Origin: UBA1444 sp964521625
Lineage (GTDB): Bacteria > Bacillota > Negativicutes > UBA1444
Assembly: GCA_964521625.1 (NCBI GenBank)
Contig: CAZFSM010000003.1
Coordinates: 62,001-126,000, forward strand
Direction: 5' to 3'
DNA length: 64,000 nt
The translations under genes and the position numbers were made by a program. The notes beneath the pieces are model-generated. The model saw only the letters and a list, made by a program, of their open reading frames with translations, had not been told where the DNA came from and made no database searches. Shown one piece after another: positions 9,666 to 18,326 of this stretch (the first letter of the stretch is position 1; the number at the start of each line of letters is the position of its first letter).

Positions 9666-10565
9666 TTATGCCGCCTCCCCAGCTAACGCTACAAATACAT
9701 CTTCCAGCGTGGGGGTAACCTGTTCCAGGGAAAACAGCTCAAAACCGGCTTGGTTTAAAGCCGCAGTCACATCCGCTGTTGCCTGTTCCGGATCATTTAC
9801 CACCAGATGATATTTCTCGCCAAACGCATTGATATCGACCAATCCGCATTGCTGCAGGTATTTTTTTACTTCTCGTCCACTAATCGTCAATTCGAGAATT
9901 TTATAGGGGTAATCTGCCCGCAATTGTTCGGGCGAAGCGCAAGAAACAATCCTGCCCGCGTGCATAAAAGCGACCCGGGTACAAAGTTCGGCTTCATCCA
10001 TGTAAGGCGTTGAAACAAAAACCGTCATGCCTTCCTTGTTCAACCGGTACAACATCTGCCAGAACTCTCGGCGCGACACGGGGTCGACCCCGGTAGTCGG
10101 TTCATCGAGAAAAAACAGCTTGGGTTTATGCATCAGGCCAGCCGCCAGTGCCAGTTTTTGTTTCATCCCGCCAGACAGGTTGTCAGCCAGACGGTCGGCA
10201 AAAGGCAATAAATTGGTAAATGCGAGAATTTCCTGCGCCCGGCTTTCGATTGCGGCAGTGGAAGTTCCGTACAGCGATCCGATCAACCTGATATTTTCCA
10301 TTACGCTCAAATCCCGGTACAGGCTGAATTTTTGCGGGATATAACCAATCATTTTTTTGATTGATTCGATATTGGCGTTGCCCATCACCGACAGTGAGCC
10401 AGCTGACGGATCGATAATCCCCAAAATCATCCGCATCAAGGTTGTTTTTCCTGCGCCGTCAGGTCCCACCAGCCCGAAAATTTCACCGGCATTGACCTTT
10501 AAGTTTATCGCGTTAACGGCAGTCAGGCCAGCGAACTTTTTAGTGAGTCCCTGCGTCTGGATCAT
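9666..10565 (-). CDS. ABC transporter ATP-binding protein (efflux, first ATPase)
   Basis: A 299-residue ATPase subunit with Walker A GPDGAGKT (34-41), signature LSGGMKQ (130-136) and Walker B LFFLDEPTTGVD (150-161). The usual switch histidine position reads STPYMDEAE, with Pro-Tyr in place of Thr-His. If this holds in alignment, the site may be catalytically weak and the ATPase pair asymmetric, as in several ABC exporters. Its ATG overlaps the stop of the HlyD gene by four bases. Confidence 0.9.
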   Translation of the reverse strand: MIQTQGLTKKFAGLTAVNAINLKVNAGEIFGLVGPDGAGKTTLMRMILGIIDPSAGSLSVMGNANIESIKKMIGYIPQKFSLYRDLSVMENIRLIGSLYGTSTAAIESRAQEILAFTNLLPFADRLADNLSGGMKQKLALAAGLMHKPKLFFLDEPTTGVDPVSRREFWQMLYRLNKEGMTVFVSTPYMDEAELCTRVAFMHAGRIVSCASPEQLRADYPYKILELTISGREVKKYLQQCGLVDINAFGEKYHLVVNDPEQATADVTAALNQAGFELFSLEQVTPTLEDVFVALAGEAA

Positions 10566-11560
10566 TCGATGACCACATCCGCCGGAAGCCCTGGCTTCAT
10601 AAATTCTTCGGCATTATCAATTTTCACTTTCACCGCAAACACTAAGTTGGCCCGTTCACGTTGCGTAATGCTCTGCCGCGGCGTATATTCGGCATTTTGG
10701 CTGATTTCCTTGATTTCACCGCGGAAAGTCTTATCCGGATAGGCGTCGATTTTCACTTTTGCAGTTTGCCCCAGTTTAATCCGACCTAACTGTTCTGTCG
10801 CCACATAAATCTTGACCCAGCAGTCGCGCATGTCGCCAACGGTGGCAATGGCAGATCCCGCATTGACGTACTCGCCTTTTTCATAATTCTTCGATAAGAC
10901 CCGTCCAGCCAGCGGACTGAAAACTGTAGTGTCTGCAATCTGCGTCACGCTACTTTCGAGTACCGCCTTGGAGCGTTCGACTTCCAGCCGCTGCGCCTCA
11001 ATCGTTTCCGGACGGTTACCGGCCAGCAGCAAGCTGTGCCGCGACTGAGCAGCTAACAGACTGTTCGCTGCCACTTCATGCGCAGACCGGCTGTTATCAA
11101 GCTGTTGGGTGGAAATGGCGCCGTCGCGAAACAACCGGCTATAGCGGACAAAATCTGCTTTGGCTTTTTCGGCCTGTGACTGTGCTACCGCCATAGTAGC
11201 TGCCGCCTCCTGGAGTTCCTGACTGCGAGCGCCTTTTTCCAAATCGCGCAATTGCGCCTTTGCTCTGGCTAACGCCGCTTCATCGCGCAGCAGTTGGGCT
11301 TTCAAGTCAGGGCGATCGATTTTAGCAACCACTTGCCCAGTAGTTACCGCATCGCCTTCCTTTACTTTCAGTTCAATCAAATAACCGCCTACTTTGGGGG
11401 TAATGTCTGTCTTCGTCACTTCGATTGTGCCCGTGGCGGTAATTCCTTGTTCAGACCGACCGTACAACTTATAGCCGGCCATCCCGATAGCTAGTGCAAC
11501 TACCGTAACCAGCACCGCGATTTTCAGTTTCGTTTTATTATTAACGCTGGATGTGTTCAC
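10562..11560 (-). CDS. HlyD/YbhG-type periplasmic adaptor (membrane fusion protein)
   Basis: A 332-residue membrane fusion protein. One N-terminal membrane anchor (about 12-30) is followed by a biotinyl-lipoyl-like half motif (VGGYLIELKVKEGDAVTTGQ), a long alpha-helical hairpin (about 85-200) and a beta-barrel part with FSPLAGRVLSKNYEKGEYV. It would link the inner-membrane ABC permease to the TolC channel. The GTG start shares one base with the TAG stop of the TetR gene (TAGTG), so expression is tied to its regulator. The gene order tetR-hlyD-ATPases-permease is that of E. coli cecR-ybhGFSR. Confidence 0.9.
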   Translation of the reverse strand: MNTSSVNNKTKLKIAVLVTVVALAIGMAGYKLYGRSEQGITATGTIEVTKTDITPKVGGYLIELKVKEGDAVTTGQVVAKIDRPDLKAQLLRDEAALARAKAQLRDLEKGARSQELQEAAATMAVAQSQAEKAKADFVRYSRLFRDGAISTQQLDNSRSAHEVAANSLLAAQSRHSLLLAGNRPETIEAQRLEVERSKAVLESSVTQIADTTVFSPLAGRVLSKNYEKGEYVNAGSAIATVGDMRDCWVKIYVATEQLGRIKLGQTAKVKIDAYPDKTFRGEIKEISQNAEYTPRQSITQRERANLVFAVKVKIDNAEEFMKPGLPADVVIE

Positions 11561-12174
11561 TAGTCACCCCTCCCCATCCCTTTGAGATAAATCTTCAGCG
11601 CCGATTCCACAAACTCTTGGTCTCTGCCAGCAAATTCCGGCACCACCGCTTTGGTCACTTCCCGCAGGATAAAATAAAAATTCAACATTCCCGCCAAAGT
11701 CAGGGCGGCAAATACCGGATCGATATCCTGGCGAAAAGTGCCGGACTGAATGCCTTGACGCAATACGCTACTGACAATTCCGGCAATCCGGACCGTATAC
11801 TTGCGCACCACATTTTCAAGACAAGCGGTGGGACTGGTCAGTTCCCCTTGTATCAGCCGCGCCATCAATGGTTGATCTTCGGTATGATTACGCCGGATTA
11901 CGTCTGCATACATGCGAACTTTTTCCTCCACCGTTGCGGTGGATGTTGCAATTGCCTCAAATTTACCGAGCACTCGTTCATATTGCGCCGTGACCACGGA
12001 TTCATACAGTCCTTCCTTGCCGCCAAAATGGTAGGAAATCAACGCGCTATTTACCCCGGCCGCCGTGGCCAGTTCCCGGATGGAAACACCGGCGAAGCCC
12101 TTTGCCGCAAACAATTCAGTCCCAGCTGCCAACAGTTTTTCTCTGGCATCTTGGCCTGGTTTATCTTCAGTCAC
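11560..12174 (-). CDS. TetR-family regulator of the efflux operon (CecR-like)
   Basis: A 204-residue repressor-type protein. The N-terminal TetR helix-turn-helix (about 12-58) has the recognition segment GVNSALISYHFGGKEGLY. The C-terminal domain resembles the DUF1956 (CecR/YbiH) ligand domain. The start is GTG at 12174 with GGGAGG nine bases upstream. It is the first gene of the efflux operon, and the promoter before it is overlapped by a 39-base palindrome, so it most likely represses its own operon until a substrate of the pump binds. Confidence 0.88.
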   Translation of the reverse strand: MTEDKPGQDAREKLLAAGTELFAAKGFAGVSIRELATAAGVNSALISYHFGGKEGLYESVVTAQYERVLGKFEAIATSTATVEEKVRMYADVIRRNHTEDQPLMARLIQGELTSPTACLENVVRKYTVRIAGIVSSVLRQGIQSGTFRQDIDPVFAALTLAGMLNFYFILREVTKAVVPEFAGRDQEFVESALKIYLKGMGRGD

Positions 12175-12201
12175 GAGTTTATTCCTCCCTTATTAAAAAA
12201 T

Positions 12202-12240
12202 AATTTAATCATTCGATTTAATTAATCGTTTGATTAAATT
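12202..12240. promoter_or_regulatory. Palindromic operator, probable TetR-protein site
   Basis: A 39-base near-perfect inverted repeat with outer arms AATTTAATCA and TGATTAAATT and an AT-rich centre. It begins inside the -10 box of the efflux-operon promoter and covers the expected transcription start, the position expected for a repressor site. Binding by the adjacent TetR protein is inference. Confidence 0.75.
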
Positions 12241-12265
12241 ATAGTGCAAATCAACTAATTGTCAA
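12238..12265 (-). promoter_or_regulatory. Sigma-A type promoter of the efflux operon
   Basis: On the minus strand there is a perfect -35 TTGACA (12260-12265), a 16-base spacer and a perfect -10 TATAAT (12238-12243). The TetR gene starts 63 bases downstream of the -10. The quality of both boxes suggests strong expression that must be held down by the overlapping palindrome. Confidence 0.8.
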
Positions 12266-12312
12266 CTAAAAATCCGCACACTAATTATTTTCTTTTGAGA
12301 AAACACAAATCT

Positions 12313-12867
12313 CTAGGGCCCGATAAACTCCTGCACCAAATACACCCCGCCCCGCGCATCTGGTCGGACGCCGATACCGATCTCCGTGAATTTCGGATTC
12401 AATATATTTTCCCGATGCAACGGACTCTCCAGCAACATGCGATGCGCGGTTTCCACATCTGGACTCAGTGCGATGTTTTCGCCGGCATTGGGAAAGTCGA
12501 TGCCAACTGCTGCCATGCGCTCAAACGGATCTTTGCCGTCCGGGTCAACATGGGCAAAGAACTTTCGGTTGCGCATATCGAGGGCGTAATCTGCCGCCAG
12601 TTTCGCTAGCTGCAAATTCACTTTCAGCGGCTCCACCCCTGCATTTTGTCGCGCCTGGTTTAGCAAGTTCACAGCCAGCTGCTCCTGCGGCGACAAGGTA
12701 TAGGTTTTTGTCGCCTGCTGCGGTGAAGCCGGTTTTGCCGGAACTGCCGCCAATGCCAAAGTACTCATCCACGGCAGTGCCACCAAACAAACGGCTAACA
12801 GTAATACTCCAAGTATTCGCTGGGACCACGGTTGATTAGACTTTCGCTGCCACATCTGTTTTCCCAT
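12313..12867 (-). CDS. CAP-domain (SCP/YkwD-like) secreted protein
   Basis: A 184-residue exported protein with a signal peptide or N-anchor (hydrophobic segment about 18-40). From about residue 58 it has a CAP domain with LLNQARQNAGVEPL, the AGENIA motif and ESPLHRENILNPKFTEIGIG. Proteins of this type in spore formers (YkwD) are secreted; the activity is unknown. The ATG at 12867 is chosen over an in-frame ATG 24 bases upstream because GGGGAG lies eight bases before it. Its start lies inside the end of ksgA (32-base overlap), so it is probably translated from the rnmV-ksgA message. Confidence 0.85.
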   Translation of the reverse strand: MGKQMWQRKSNQPWSQRILGVLLLAVCLVALPWMSTLALAAVPAKPASPQQATKTYTLSPQEQLAVNLLNQARQNAGVEPLKVNLQLAKLAADYALDMRNRKFFAHVDPDGKDPFERMAAVGIDFPNAGENIALSPDVETAHRMLLESPLHRENILNPKFTEIGIGVRPDARGGVYLVQEFIGP

Positions 12868-13729
12868 CGCTATCACTCCCCTGATATTCATGACAAGCCC
12901 GGCTCAGCGCGGCAAATTCCTCCATGGAAAGCGTCTCGCCTCTGCGCACGCCATCAATTCCTGTCGATTTCAACATTTCGGCGACTGTAGCCTTGTCGAA
13001 CCCACAGCCCTGCAATGAATTGGCCAGTGTTTTGCGTCGTTGGCCAAAAGCAGCGCGGACAACGCGGAAGAAAAGCTTTTCAGAAGGAATCGATACCGGC
13101 GGTGTTTTGCGCAATGTGCAAAGGATCACCGCCGAATTTACAGCCGGGGGCGGCAAAAATGCGCTGGCCGGAACGTCCAATACTTTACGCGCATCGGTGT
13201 AGTATTGAACCGCGACCGATAACGCACCATAATCTTTGCTGCCGGGTGGCGATGTCATCCGGTCGGCGACTTCCTTTTGTACCATGAACACCATTTTCTC
13301 CGCCGGAATCCGTTCTTCCAGTATCTTCATCACAATCGGCGTAGTGATGTAGTAGGGCAAATTGCCGGCCACATAGAACGGCCCCTCACCCATCACTGCG
13401 CTAAAATCAATCGACAATACATCCCCCTGGACCACCCGGACATTGTCGTAAGCGTTTAATGTGGTGGCCATGATTTCAATGCAGCGTCGGTCCAGTTCCA
13501 CTGCCGTCACAATAGCGCCGGTCAGAGCCAGTTGCTGCGTTAGTGTTCCAATACCGGGTCCGATTTCAAGCACCGGCATACCCGGTTGCAGTTCCAGCGC
13601 TGCTGCGATCGCGTTGACAACCGCTTCGTCCACCAGAAAATGCTGGCCAAGTTTTTTTTGCGTCCTGATGCCAAAGCTCGATAATATATGACGGGTTACT
13701 TCCCGTTGCGCAATAATCGGTTCATTCAT
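12836..13729 (-). CDS. ksgA: 16S rRNA (adenine1518/1519-N6) dimethyltransferase
   Basis: KsgA (RsmA) dimethylates two adjacent adenosines near the 3' end of 16S rRNA. The 297-residue protein has the SAM-binding motif LEIGPGIGTL (54-63) and the catalytic NLPYY (123-127). The ATG at 13729 has a perfect GGAGG six bases upstream, and a longer open frame is rejected for lack of one. It overlaps the end of rnmV by eight bases, the conserved rnmV-ksgA pairing of Firmicutes. Confidence 0.95.
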   Translation of the reverse strand: MNEPIIAQREVTRHILSSFGIRTQKKLGQHFLVDEAVVNAIAAALELQPGMPVLEIGPGIGTLTQQLALTGAIVTAVELDRRCIEIMATTLNAYDNVRVVQGDVLSIDFSAVMGEGPFYVAGNLPYYITTPIVMKILEERIPAEKMVFMVQKEVADRMTSPPGSKDYGALSVAVQYYTDARKVLDVPASAFLPPPAVNSAVILCTLRKTPPVSIPSEKLFFRVVRAAFGQRRKTLANSLQGCGFDKATVAEMLKSTGIDGVRRGETLSMEEFAALSRACHEYQGSDSDGKTDVAAKV

Positions 13730-14270
13730 GAAGTGCCTCCCATTTATCCAACGCCTGGTTGAATTCCTGCCTACAGATGCCATACGTGTTTAAACGGTGT
13801 AAAAATGTTTTGGCATTGGCCCAACCGATTCCCAGTTCAGCACCGAGAAACGCTCTCTTTTCAGCTGAATCAGCAGCGCCTGACAACCCATAGTCCACGA
13901 TATCGGCAAACTCAAATTCTGTACTCACTGTGACTTCAGCCGACCTCACCTTGGCTAACGCAGCACGGATTTGCTCCGGCGTCGCTTTTTCCACGCCAAT
14001 GCGCCCGTCCGAACCGATTGCCTCGCCCCGCGGTACAAAGGCGTGCCCTGCTGCCGGAAACCGTTCTCGGAGAAAAGAACGAATCCGTTCGCCTGCACTG
14101 TCGGGGTCGGTCAGGATAATGATCCCCCGCCGCTGATAGGCAGCCTCAATCTGCCCAATCAGTTGCGGCGTCAGGGAAAAGCCGCCCGTAATCAGGCAGT
14201 CTGCTTCCACGCTGCGCCTGAGAGCTGCCACATCACTCTTGCCTTCCACCACGATCACCTGTTGAATCAA
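13722..14270 (-). CDS. rnmV: Ribonuclease M5 (5S rRNA maturation)
   Basis: RNase M5 makes the final cuts in 5S rRNA precursor. The 182-residue protein has a Toprim domain with the catalytic Glu in VVEGKSDVAAL (start of the protein) and the Asp pair in LTDPDSAG (53-60). The start is TTG at 14270 with AGGAGA seven bases upstream; the nearby ATG is in another frame and stops at once. It is the first gene of the rnmV-ksgA-CAP unit. Confidence 0.93.
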   Translation of the reverse strand: MIQQVIVVEGKSDVAALRRSVEADCLITGGFSLTPQLIGQIEAAYQRRGIIILTDPDSAGERIRSFLRERFPAAGHAFVPRGEAIGSDGRIGVEKATPEQIRAALAKVRSAEVTVSTEFEFADIVDYGLSGAADSAEKRAFLGAELGIGWANAKTFLHRLNTYGICRQEFNQALDKWEALHE

Positions 14271-14331
14271 ATGTTCATCTCCTAATGGATATTGTCGGAT
14301 CCTACTATCATCTTACCATGCGCCGCAGGGA

Positions 14332-14357
14332 TAAGAAAAGCGGGACCTTCGTCCCGC
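14332..14357 (-). terminator. Terminator after the YabE-like gene
   Basis: On the minus strand GCGGGAC-GAAG-GTCCCGC forms a 7-bp GC-rich stem with a tetraloop followed by TTTTCTTA. It lies 31 bases after the stop of the YabE-like gene and before rnmV, separating the two units. Confidence 0.85.
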
Positions 14358-14387
14358 CTTGTTTTACAGGCAGTCTGGTTGCATTAC

Positions 14388-15383
14388 TTACTCGGCAAGA
14401 ATATAAACTTCCACCTTGCGGCGTCCGAACCGAATGGCTTCGTTATACTCTTCGATACACAAGTCAATTTTGTGTCCTTTGATGGCTCCGCCAGTATCGG
14501 CCGCCAACGCCAATCCATATCCGGGGATAAACACCCGGGTTCCAAGCGGAATCACCCGCGGGTCCACCGCGACAATCCCTCGCTTGGCCGGAATTCCGCT
14601 GGCCGTGATACCTGACTGTCCATCGTCAAACGGTGTATATGCGGTAGCTTCCATAACAAGCAGTTTTTTGAAACGAATCGTCCCGCGACTTGGATCATTT
14701 GATTCGCGGGTGCCGACCCGCAGAATCTCCGGTTTTGGTTCGACCAGGACTTTTTCAGTCAGAATGTCGAAGCCGGCTTCCCGGCCTTCTTCAAACATTT
14801 GCCGAACCGTGGCCAGTTTCTTTCCTGGCGCACCGGCTTCCACAACAGCTTCCATGCCTTTTTCCATCATGGCATCAGGCTGGTGGATAATCGGAAAAGG
14901 AATGGGCAATTCCTTTTCCACAATTTTGTCTGACAGAGTCAATAGTCGGATATTCATGCTTACAGTTGGCCGGGTTGAAGCGTCAGGCACGGTTTTATAA
15001 GACCGGGAACTATATCCCATGGCCTCCGCCACTTCCCCCACGGTCGGCTTTCCAGACCAGACAAACTCGACCTTCGAGCCGATTGTCATTGTCATCGGAA
15101 TCGCACGATATACCTCAATAACACTCGCTTTGCCCGCCTCGTTCGCAACGACGCGGTATTCATCCCGGGATCCTAATATGACCCCTGCAACCGAAAGCAC
15201 TTCCTTGGGATCCGGCGCCAGCGCGCCGGCAATGATCTCTTTGCCATCAACCTTGATGACAATTTTGGAATTCGCCCATACGAAGCCACTGACAAATAGT
15301 GCCGCCGATAGCAGCAAAATCAGCATGGCCGCTTTAACTCTGCCGTTTAAGTAGTTCCGCCTGTTGTGTGAAAATTGATACAC
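14388..15383 (-). CDS. YabE-like cell-wall protein (DUF348, G5 and 3D domains)
   Basis: A 331-residue exported or anchored protein with a hydrophobic segment about 18-38. A DUF348-like repeat follows, then a G5 domain (about 155-235), and the C-terminal 3D domain (about 245-331) carries the Asp triad seen as TAYTPFDDG and ALAADTGGAIKGHKIDL. The 3D domain is related to lytic transglycosylase MltA, so a role in peptidoglycan turnover, including spore germination, is likely. The GTG at 15383 is favoured over TTG at 15407 because GGGGGAG lies just before it and the promoter's expected start site falls at about 15406. It lies between rnmV and tatD, as in Bacillus. Confidence 0.88.
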   Translation of the reverse strand: MYQFSHNRRNYLNGRVKAAMLILLLSAALFVSGFVWANSKIVIKVDGKEIIAGALAPDPKEVLSVAGVILGSRDEYRVVANEAGKASVIEVYRAIPMTMTIGSKVEFVWSGKPTVGEVAEAMGYSSRSYKTVPDASTRPTVSMNIRLLTLSDKIVEKELPIPFPIIHQPDAMMEKGMEAVVEAGAPGKKLATVRQMFEEGREAGFDILTEKVLVEPKPEILRVGTRESNDPSRGTIRFKKLLVMEATAYTPFDDGQSGITASGIPAKRGIVAVDPRVIPLGTRVFIPGYGLALAADTGGAIKGHKIDLCIEEYNEAIRFGRRKVEVYILAE

Positions 15384-15412
15384 AGGACTCCCCCCTTTTC
15401 CGGACAAAGTGG

Positions 15413-15442
15413 ATTATAGCACAAAGAAAAACTCTCCGTCAA
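15413..15442 (-). promoter_or_regulatory. Sigma-A type promoter of the YabE-like gene
   Basis: On the minus strand -35 TTGACG (15437-15442), 18-base spacer, -10 TATAAT (15413-15418). The predicted start near 15406 lies at or just inside the longer open frame, which decides for the shorter GTG start of the gene. Confidence 0.75.
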
Positions 15443-15454
15443 ATCGGACCTTGT

Positions 15455-16225
15455 TCAAACTGCCGGAATCCGGAACAAACGCCGGGCATTTTCAGTTGTT
15501 GCCAGTGCTAGTTCTGTCAGTGACAAATTGCGTAACGCGGCTATTTCTTCGGCTACCAGGCGAACATGGGCCGGCTCATTGCGTCGCCCGCGAAATGCCT
15601 GCGGGGTCAGATACGGAGAATCGGTCTCCACCAGCAGTCGATCAATCGGAACGAACTGCGCCACCTCTTTGGTTTTGGCTGATTTGGGAAAAGTAACCGG
15701 TCCGGCGACGGATATATAAAAACCCAGTTTTAGATACTCACGCGCCGTTTCGATACTGCCGGAAAAACAGTGGAATACTCCCTCCAGACCCTTGGCCGCT
15801 GTGCGGATAATTTCAAAGGTGTCGGCATGTGCTTCCCGCTCATGGACAATGAACGGCTTGCCGGTCTGCCTGGCAATGTCGAGCTGCCGTAAAAACACCT
15901 CCTTTTGCACCGGACGCGGTGAAAGGTCATAATGGTAATCTAGGCCAATTTCCCCGATGGCAACAACTTTGGGGTGGGCTGCCCAACACAGCAGTTGGCT
16001 GTAATCCTGTTCCTGCATTTCCTTGGCATCGTGCGGATGCATTCCAACAGCTGCATAAATTTGCGGGTATTTTTCCGCCAGAGCGATCGAACGGGCCGAA
16101 GAAGCCACATCAGCGCCGATGTTGATAATCAGTTCGATACTGGCCGCAGCCGCCCGTTCCAGAACGGCATCCCGGTCTGCATCAAAGCGAGCGTCATCGA
16201 TATGTGCGTGTGAATCAACCAGCAT
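15455..16225 (-). CDS. tatD: TatD-family metal-dependent deoxyribonuclease
   Basis: A 256-residue TIM-barrel hydrolase. It has the N-terminal metal motif VDSHAHIDD, EIGLDYHY (about 90-97), HEREAH near 128 and the terminal acidic motif VETDSPYLTP. TatD proteins act as 3'-5' DNases in DNA repair. The ATG shares a base with the TAA stop of metG (TAATG), so the two are translated together. This metG-tatD pair is conserved across Firmicutes. Confidence 0.94.
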   Translation of the reverse strand: MLVDSHAHIDDARFDADRDAVLERAAAASIELIINIGADVASSARSIALAEKYPQIYAAVGMHPHDAKEMQEQDYSQLLCWAAHPKVVAIGEIGLDYHYDLSPRPVQKEVFLRQLDIARQTGKPFIVHEREAHADTFEIIRTAAKGLEGVFHCFSGSIETAREYLKLGFYISVAGPVTFPKSAKTKEVAQFVPIDRLLVETDSPYLTPQAFRGRRNEPAHVRLVAEEIAALRNLSLTELALATTENARRLFRIPAV

Positions 16226-18162
16226 TATTTTACTTTACAACCAGCTGGCAGGTTGGGGGCGGTAACCAGCGACAACATAGTTCGTTCGGCATCTGACGCA
16301 GCCAATAGCATTCCGTGCGACTCAATGCCGCGGATTTTTGCCGGTTTCAGGTTGGCAATCACAACCACCGTGCGACCAACCATATCTGCTGGCGAATAGT
16401 ACTGCGAAATGCCCGAAACGATGGTGCGTTGTTCGCCGCCCAAATCGACCGACAACTTTAGCAGTTTATCCGTTTTTTCTACTTTCTCCGCCGCAGTGAC
16501 AATGGCTGTCCGCAGATCCAGTTTAGCAAAATCATCGATCGAAATTTCCGCAATTTTTTCTACCGGGCTCTGGACTTGGGCTGCCGGTTTTGTTTCAGCC
16601 ACAACCTCAACTTCCGTCTTCTCTTCGATCCGCGGGAAGATCGGTTCCGGTTTTCCAGTTTGCTGCCCTGGCTGAATCTGACCTTTTGCGTCAAAACTGC
16701 CAAGATTGTCCATGGCGCCTGGAATCACTTCGGCCTTCAAGCCCAATTGAGCCCGGATGCGACCGGCAGTCACCGGCATGAACGGCTCCACCAGCACCGA
16801 CACGATCGCGAGAACTTCCAGCAGATGATACAATACCGTATTTAAACGGGTGGTTTTGGCCGGATCTTTGGCCAAAATCCAAGGTTCTGTTTCGTCAATG
16901 TATTTATTGGCCCGACCGATTAGTTGCCAAATCTCCTTGAGCGCTCCGTTGATTTCCATCTTTTCCATCATGTCGCGGTAGCGAGGCGTAACAGCCCGTG
17001 CCATATCGAGCAGTCCGGCGTCAATTGCCGCCGGGTTTTCCGTAGCGCCAAGCACTCCGCCATTATAGCGCTGCATCATGTTAAGAGTACGATGCAGCAG
17101 GTTGCCTAAATCGTTGGCAAGGTCGGAGTTGATCCGTTTAATCAAAGCCTCTCGGGAAAAATTACCATCCTGTCCAAGATTGATTTCACGCAACAAAAAG
17201 TAACGGATCGCGTCCGCGCCAAATTCTTCAATCAGCAGCACGGGATCAACCACATTACCCTTGGACTTGGACATCTTATCGCCTTCCACCACCAACCAGC
17301 CGTGTCCATAAACCTGTTTCGGCAGTTCCACTCCAAGCGCCATCAGGATAATCGGCCAGATGATCGAGTGAAACCGGACAATCTCCTTGCCAACCAAATG
17401 AATGTCAGCCGGCCAATAGCGGGCAAATTTTTCCGGATCATGCAGATAACCTGAGGCCGTGATGTAGTTGGTCAGCGCATCAAACCAGACATATACGACA
17501 TGCTTGCGGTCGAATGGCACAGGAATCCCCCAGTCGAATGTCGTCCGGGAAACGCACAGATCTTCCAGCCCCTGTTTGATAAAATTGACCATCTCGTTGC
17601 GACGGGAAATCGGTTGGATGAATTCCGGGTGTTCTTCAATATGTTTCAACAGTTGATCCTGATATTTAGACATCCTGAAAAAATAGCTTTCTTCCTGAAC
17701 CCGTTCCACCGGGCGTCCGCAATCTGGGCAGTTGCCTTCGGTCAACTGGCGTTCCAGCCAAAAAGTTTCACAGGGAGTGCAATACCAGCCTTCATAGGCT
17801 GATTTATAGATATCGCCCTGATCAAATATTTTTTGAAAAATGGACTGGACCACTTCATGGTGCCGCGATTCTGTTGTACGGATGAAATCATCGTGGCTGA
17901 TCCCCAGTTTCTCCCATAACATCTGGAAGGAAGCCACAATCTTGTCCACATACTGGATGGGACTGAGTCCGTTTTCGGCTGCTTTACGCTGGATTTTTTG
18001 ACCATGTTCATCCGACCCGGTTAAAAAGAAAACGTCGCGACCGGCTAAACGCTGGTATCGGGCCACGGCATCGGCAATAGTGGTGCAATAGGCATGACCT
18101 ATATGCAATCGGTCACTTGGGTAATAGATGGGTGTGCTGATAAAAAAAGGTTTTTTGTTCAC
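16225..18162 (-). CDS. metG: Methionyl-tRNA synthetase
   Basis: Class I synthetase of 645 residues, with HIGH at 20-23, KMSKS at 296-300, and a zinc knuckle with Cys128, Cys131, Cys145 and Cys148. The C-terminal OB-fold tRNA-binding domain begins near residue 543, giving the dimeric form usual in Firmicutes. The start is GTG at 18162 with GGGAGG six bases upstream. A charged linker (about 500-540) separates the anticodon-binding and OB-fold domains. Confidence 0.97.
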   Translation of the reverse strand: MNKKPFFISTPIYYPSDRLHIGHAYCTTIADAVARYQRLAGRDVFFLTGSDEHGQKIQRKAAENGLSPIQYVDKIVASFQMLWEKLGISHDDFIRTTESRHHEVVQSIFQKIFDQGDIYKSAYEGWYCTPCETFWLERQLTEGNCPDCGRPVERVQEESYFFRMSKYQDQLLKHIEEHPEFIQPISRRNEMVNFIKQGLEDLCVSRTTFDWGIPVPFDRKHVVYVWFDALTNYITASGYLHDPEKFARYWPADIHLVGKEIVRFHSIIWPIILMALGVELPKQVYGHGWLVVEGDKMSKSKGNVVDPVLLIEEFGADAIRYFLLREINLGQDGNFSREALIKRINSDLANDLGNLLHRTLNMMQRYNGGVLGATENPAAIDAGLLDMARAVTPRYRDMMEKMEINGALKEIWQLIGRANKYIDETEPWILAKDPAKTTRLNTVLYHLLEVLAIVSVLVEPFMPVTAGRIRAQLGLKAEVIPGAMDNLGSFDAKGQIQPGQQTGKPEPIFPRIEEKTEVEVVAETKPAAQVQSPVEKIAEISIDDFAKLDLRTAIVTAAEKVEKTDKLLKLSVDLGGEQRTIVSGISQYYSPADMVGRTVVVIANLKPAKIRGIESHGMLLAASDAERTMLSLVTAPNLPAGCKVK

Positions 18163-18246
18163 TTTGTACCTCCCGTTCTTTGTCCGCTTCCGATGGATAT
18201 TCCCTGCATTTTCCGCGGGTTTAGGCGTGTATTTGGAAATAACAGG

Positions 18247-18276
18247 TTGACTTTTAACGTAATTATATGGTATTTT
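18247..18276 (+). promoter_or_regulatory. Probable promoter of the AbrB-like gene
   Basis: -35 TTGACT (18247-18252), 18-base spacer, -10 TATTTT (18271-18276), 50 bases before the ATG. The -10 is weak, which would fit a regulated gene. Confidence 0.5.
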
Positions 18277-18326
18277 GAACTCAAAGCACTATGTGCTTTC
18301 ATAGCAGAAAGGAGGGGATCAAGATC

